A DNA stretch of 64,000 bases, from assembly GCF_046545555.1 (NCBI RefSeq), contig NZ_JBHZTH010000001.1:496001-560000 (forward strand), written 5' to 3'. Positions 61,700 to 64,000 of the stretch are shown one piece after another. Source of the stretch: Winogradskyella sp046545555 (GTDB lineage: Bacteria; Bacteroidota; Bacteroidia; Flavobacteriales; Flavobacteriaceae). Position 1 is the stretch's first letter. Every line of letters begins with the position of its first letter. The translations under genes and the position numbers were made by a program. The notes beneath the pieces are model-generated. The model did not search any database and was not told where the DNA came from. It saw nothing but the letters and a program-made list of their open reading frames with translations.

Positions 61700-62461
61700 A
61701 TGAAGATTTTTAAATATCCATTTTGGGTTTTATATCGTATTTGGTTTTACATTCTTGTGTTAATACCTATTATCGTACTTTTTCCTATGTTAATTATTTC
61801 TATCTCTAGAGAACAATGGTATCCTCTTTTTTTTCGATTGGCTCGTATTTGGTCTAAATTTATTTTAATAGGTATGGGTTTTGGCTATAAAATTTATAGA
61901 GAAGAACCTCTTGAGCTTAATAAAAGCTATATGTTTATTGCTAATCATACATCCATGGCGGATATTATGCTAATGTTAGTAGCCTCTAAAAATCCTTTTG
62001 TATTTGTTGGCAAACAAGAGCTTGCTAAGATTCCTTTATTTGGTTTTTTTTATAAGCGCACATGCATTTTAGTTGATAGAAGTAGTGCAAAAAGCAGGCA
62101 GGCTGTTTTTCTTAGAGCCCAAAGGCGCTTAAAACAAGGACTTAGCATATGTATTTTTCCCGAAGGAGGAGTTCCAGACGAGGCGATTTTATTAGATAGT
62201 TTTAAAGATGGTGCTTTCAGATTAGCTATTAATCATCAAATCCCAATAGTGCCAATTACATTTTATGATAATAAGAAAAGATTTTCTTATACTTTTTTTA
62301 GTGGAGGACCTGGTAAAATGAGAGCAAAAATTCATAAATTTATAAAAACGAAAGGCTTATCCTCTGAAGACACGAAGAACTTAAATTCAAAGTCAAGAGC
62401 TATTATTTTTAATGAACTAACTAATATTAAAAAAAATAAAAAGCTACCCAACCACGAGTAG
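61700..62461 (+). CDS. 1-acyl-sn-glycerol-3-phosphate acyltransferase (PlsC-like)
   Basis: Makes phosphatidic acid by acylating lysophosphatidic acid at the inner membrane. 253 residues: one or two N-terminal membrane helices (about 8-35), then the acyltransferase domain with NHTSMADIM (the H-x4-D catalytic motif, near 83-91), KRTCILVDRSS, and ICIFPEGGVP as the glycerophosphate-binding motif. The C-terminal tail is lysine-rich. The stop codon sits inside the stem of a terminator. Confidence 0.91.
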   Translation: MKIFKYPFWVLYRIWFYILVLIPIIVLFPMLIISISREQWYPLFFRLARIWSKFILIGMGFGYKIYREEPLELNKSYMFIANHTSMADIMLMLVASKNPFVFVGKQELAKIPLFGFFYKRTCILVDRSSAKSRQAVFLRAQRRLKQGLSICIFPEGGVPDEAILLDSFKDGAFRLAINHQIPIVPITFYDNKKRFSYTFFSGGPGKMRAKIHKFIKTKGLSSEDTKNLNSKSRAIIFNELTNIKKNKKLPNHE

Positions 62462-62466
62462 CTTTT
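62439..62466. terminator. Terminator overlapping the PlsC-like stop codon
   Basis: AAAAGCTAC (62439-62447) pairs with GTAGCTTTT (62458-62466) around a 10-base loop, with A-run before and T-rich sequence after, so it can serve both strands. The stop codon at 62459-62461 is within the stem. A second inverted repeat (TTATTGCA at 62471-62478 with TGCAATAA at 62500-62507) follows before the convergent gene. Confidence 0.65.
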
Positions 62467-62518
62467 GTTATTATTGCATTCATCATTGCTTTTTGCGTTT
62501 GCAATAACCTAATCTAAC

Positions 62519-64000
62519 CTAAAACTTAAAACTTAATCCTGTATATACTCCAATAAAGAATGGCCTAAAATCGCCAGATGTATTATTAAAAGTATTTATT
62601 TGATACTTGAACTGAGGTTCAAGATTTATATTCCATTGTTTAGACAAGTTATAATTAAAGCCCAATCCAAAGTTGGCACTAAAACTTGTAGAGTTAATAT
62701 TACTTGCTTCACCAATTAAGGTTGTTGCACCGTTTAAGTCAGCATAAATTTCATTCTGATTTAGAAAGAATGTACTAAACCCACCTATGACATTAACTCC
62801 GAATTTTTTATCTAATAATCGATACTCTAACTCCAATGGCACTTCGATAAATCCGAAACGTTGATCTAAATCTCCAGTTATTTTGGCATTAAAAATTTCA
62901 GGGGTTGATGCTCTGTTTAAAACGACATTACTTACAATTGATACACTTGCACCTTCCTTAAATTTTATATTTCCTTGAGTTTCAGAATTCCTTGAAGCCG
63001 TTGAAGACCCTGAAAATGCTAAAACATCAGAAGTTGTGTAATTAAGGTTAACACGATTAACACCAGCACGCACTTTTAGTTTTTTAGAAAGAGCGTAACT
63101 ACCAGTAATACCGTAACTCATATTAATATCACTACTTTTCGTATTACCATTAAATTGGTTGTGTATTGGAGAACCTTCGCCTAGAGAGGCAAAATAAACA
63201 GGCGCAACATTAGGCGCAATGCTCCACCTGTTTTCTTCTTCTTCTTTTTCTTCTTCAATAATATTTTTCTGAGCAGCAATAGCTTCCTTTAGAGATTCTT
63301 TTTCGAGATTCTCTATTATTTCATTTTCTTTATAATTTTCTGCGATCTTCTCACTAGATGTTTTTTTGTTAGAAGATGTTGTATCTATTTTATTAGAATT
63401 TTCAGCAACTGCCGAATTATTTTCTTTAACGCTATTTTTGATTGTAGATTTTAGTTCTTTATCATTTACTAATTTGGAAGTATTATTATTTTTTGAGTTG
63501 TTAGTTTTATTGTTTGATGCTAAGCCTACATCCTTATTTTTATTAGTAGATTTTTGTAGATTGTTTTGATTATTTAGCGAAGAAGACTTTGCACTTTTAT
63601 TAGTTGCATTAACTACAGCCTTATTATTAGGATAGTTCTTTGGGGAAGTTAGAAAATTAGAGTTATCTTTCTCCTTATGAGAATTTTCCATTTGCCTTTC
63701 ATCCTTCTTAGATTTATTATTTTTATCCGACCCTACTAATTCTAACTTCTCAGAATTAAGTGTTTCTTTAATTTTATCCTTGTTGTTTTTAGAAGGAGTG
63801 TTTGTAACTTCGTTTTTATTATTTTCAGTCTCACTATTATTTTTAGTGTTAACGATAGTATTATTTTCTGTTGTATTATTATCAGAATTAAAAACAGGGA
63901 TGCCAATAGTAAGTAGCAGTGCTATTGTGGCTGCAACACCACCGACTTGCCACCATATAGGTATAACACGACGCTTTTTCTTCTTGTTAGGAAGACTTTC
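62519..64000 (-). CDS. Membrane-anchored protein with C-terminal outer-membrane-type beta-barrel, 5' end outside window
   Basis: The frame stays open from the ATG at 63691 to the last base of the window, so the visible 493 residues are a partial protein whose N-terminus lies beyond 64000. The order is: basic stretch KKKKRRVIP and a membrane helix (63.9-63.96 kb), then a very long low-complexity linker of about 250 residues rich in Asn, Lys, Ser and Glu. A C-terminal domain of about 190 residues (from WSIAPNVAPVYFASLG) ends in GVYTGLSFKF, the pattern of an outer-membrane beta-barrel. Homologues in flavobacteria usually have a short cytoplasmic N-terminus. The methionine at 63691 is internal and not the true start. 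Confidence 0.82.
   Translation of the reverse strand, partial: ESLPNKKKKRRVIPIWWQVGGVAATIALLLTIGIPVFNSDNNTTENNTIVNTKNNSETENNKNEVTNTPSKNNKDKIKETLNSEKLELVGSDKNNKSKKDERQMENSHKEKDNSNFLTSPKNYPNNKAVVNATNKSAKSSSLNNQNNLQKSTNKNKDVGLASNNKTNNSKNNNTSKLVNDKELKSTIKNSVKENNSAVAENSNKIDTTSSNKKTSSEKIAENYKENEIIENLEKESLKEAIAAQKNIIEEEKEEEENRWSIAPNVAPVYFASLGEGSPIHNQFNGNTKSSDINMSYGITGSYALSKKLKVRAGVNRVNLNYTTSDVLAFSGSSTASRNSETQGNIKFKEGASVSIVSNVVLNRASTPEIFNAKITGDLDQRFGFIEVPLELEYRLLDKKFGVNVIGGFSTFFLNQNEIYADLNGATTLIGEASNINSTSFSANFGLGFNYNLSKQWNINLEPQFKYQINTFNNTSGDFRPFFIGVYTGLSFKF

Noticed and set aside
1..64000. CRISPR array, transposon, integrase, phage genes or a defence island
   Set aside because: I saw no regularly spaced direct repeats, no transposase or integrase motifs, no phage structural genes and no recognised defence gene set; the variable content is confined to the glycan cluster.

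Overview
The window looks like chromosome of a marine or environmental member of the family Flavobacteriaceae (phylum Bacteroidota). Coding DNA is AT-rich, many starts are preceded by the Bacteroidota -7 promoter element TAnnTTTG rather than a Shine-Dalgarno sequence, and several gene sets are typical of the group: DUF4837, DUF4292 and DUF6090 proteins, a SprE/PorW gliding and type IX secretion lipoprotein, a bactofilin, HU-SPOR fusions, and an ATP synthase operon without atpD and atpC. I saw no tRNA, rRNA, transposase, integrase, phage module or CRISPR array. Gene density is high and no gap without a gene exceeds about 250 bases. All family names come from reading the proteins, with no database search.

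Layout. 1-5.2 kb: partial DUF4837 lipoprotein, tatA on the opposite strand, an M23 peptidase, a GH3-like adenylating enzyme and a DUF6909-type protein with a nucleoside-phosphorylase-like C-terminus. 5.2-29.8 kb: a large surface-glycan cluster. It holds a short Wzz-like protein, rfbBACD (dTDP-L-rhamnose), gmd-fcl (GDP-L-fucose), a lipoprotein, pseB-pseC-pseF-pseG-pseI (CMP-pseudaminic acid), a GT-B-like transferase, Wzx, Wzy, an O-antigen-ligase-like protein, several glycosyltransferases and an acetyltransferase, an initiating phosphoglycosyl transferase, and a convergent CapK-like adenylating protein. Together these predict a Wzx/Wzy-assembled glycan containing rhamnose, fucose and pseudaminic acid. 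The most unusual gene is pseG, fused to a formyltransferase with an intact N/H/D triad. The cluster has no pseH, so the product may be a 7-N-formyl pseudaminic acid.

29.9-36.5 kb: purD, small membrane proteins, upp, DUF4254, a GT9 transferase, a lipoprotein and a 2Fe-2S flavoreductase. 36.6-40.6 kb: a PadR regulator with two paralogous membrane proteins carrying a HAAS-like N-terminus, and an ABC-2 type exporter. 40.8-49.5 kb: sprE, bactofilin, then atpZ-(DUF6168)-atpB-E-F-H-A-G. A strong hairpin after atpE may raise c-subunit output.

49.8-57.9 kb: an envelope operon with a second flippase, DUF6090, dut, a sugar nucleotidyltransferase, a TPR protein, DUF4292 and an EnvC-like catalytically dead LytM factor. 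Its gaps carry a family of short imperfect palindromic repeats. 57.9-64 kb: acyl-CoA thioesterase, HU-SPOR fusion, dprA, trpS with an unusual strong Shine-Dalgarno in a hairpin, a PlsC-like acyltransferase, and a membrane-anchored protein ending in an outer-membrane-type beta-barrel that runs off the window.
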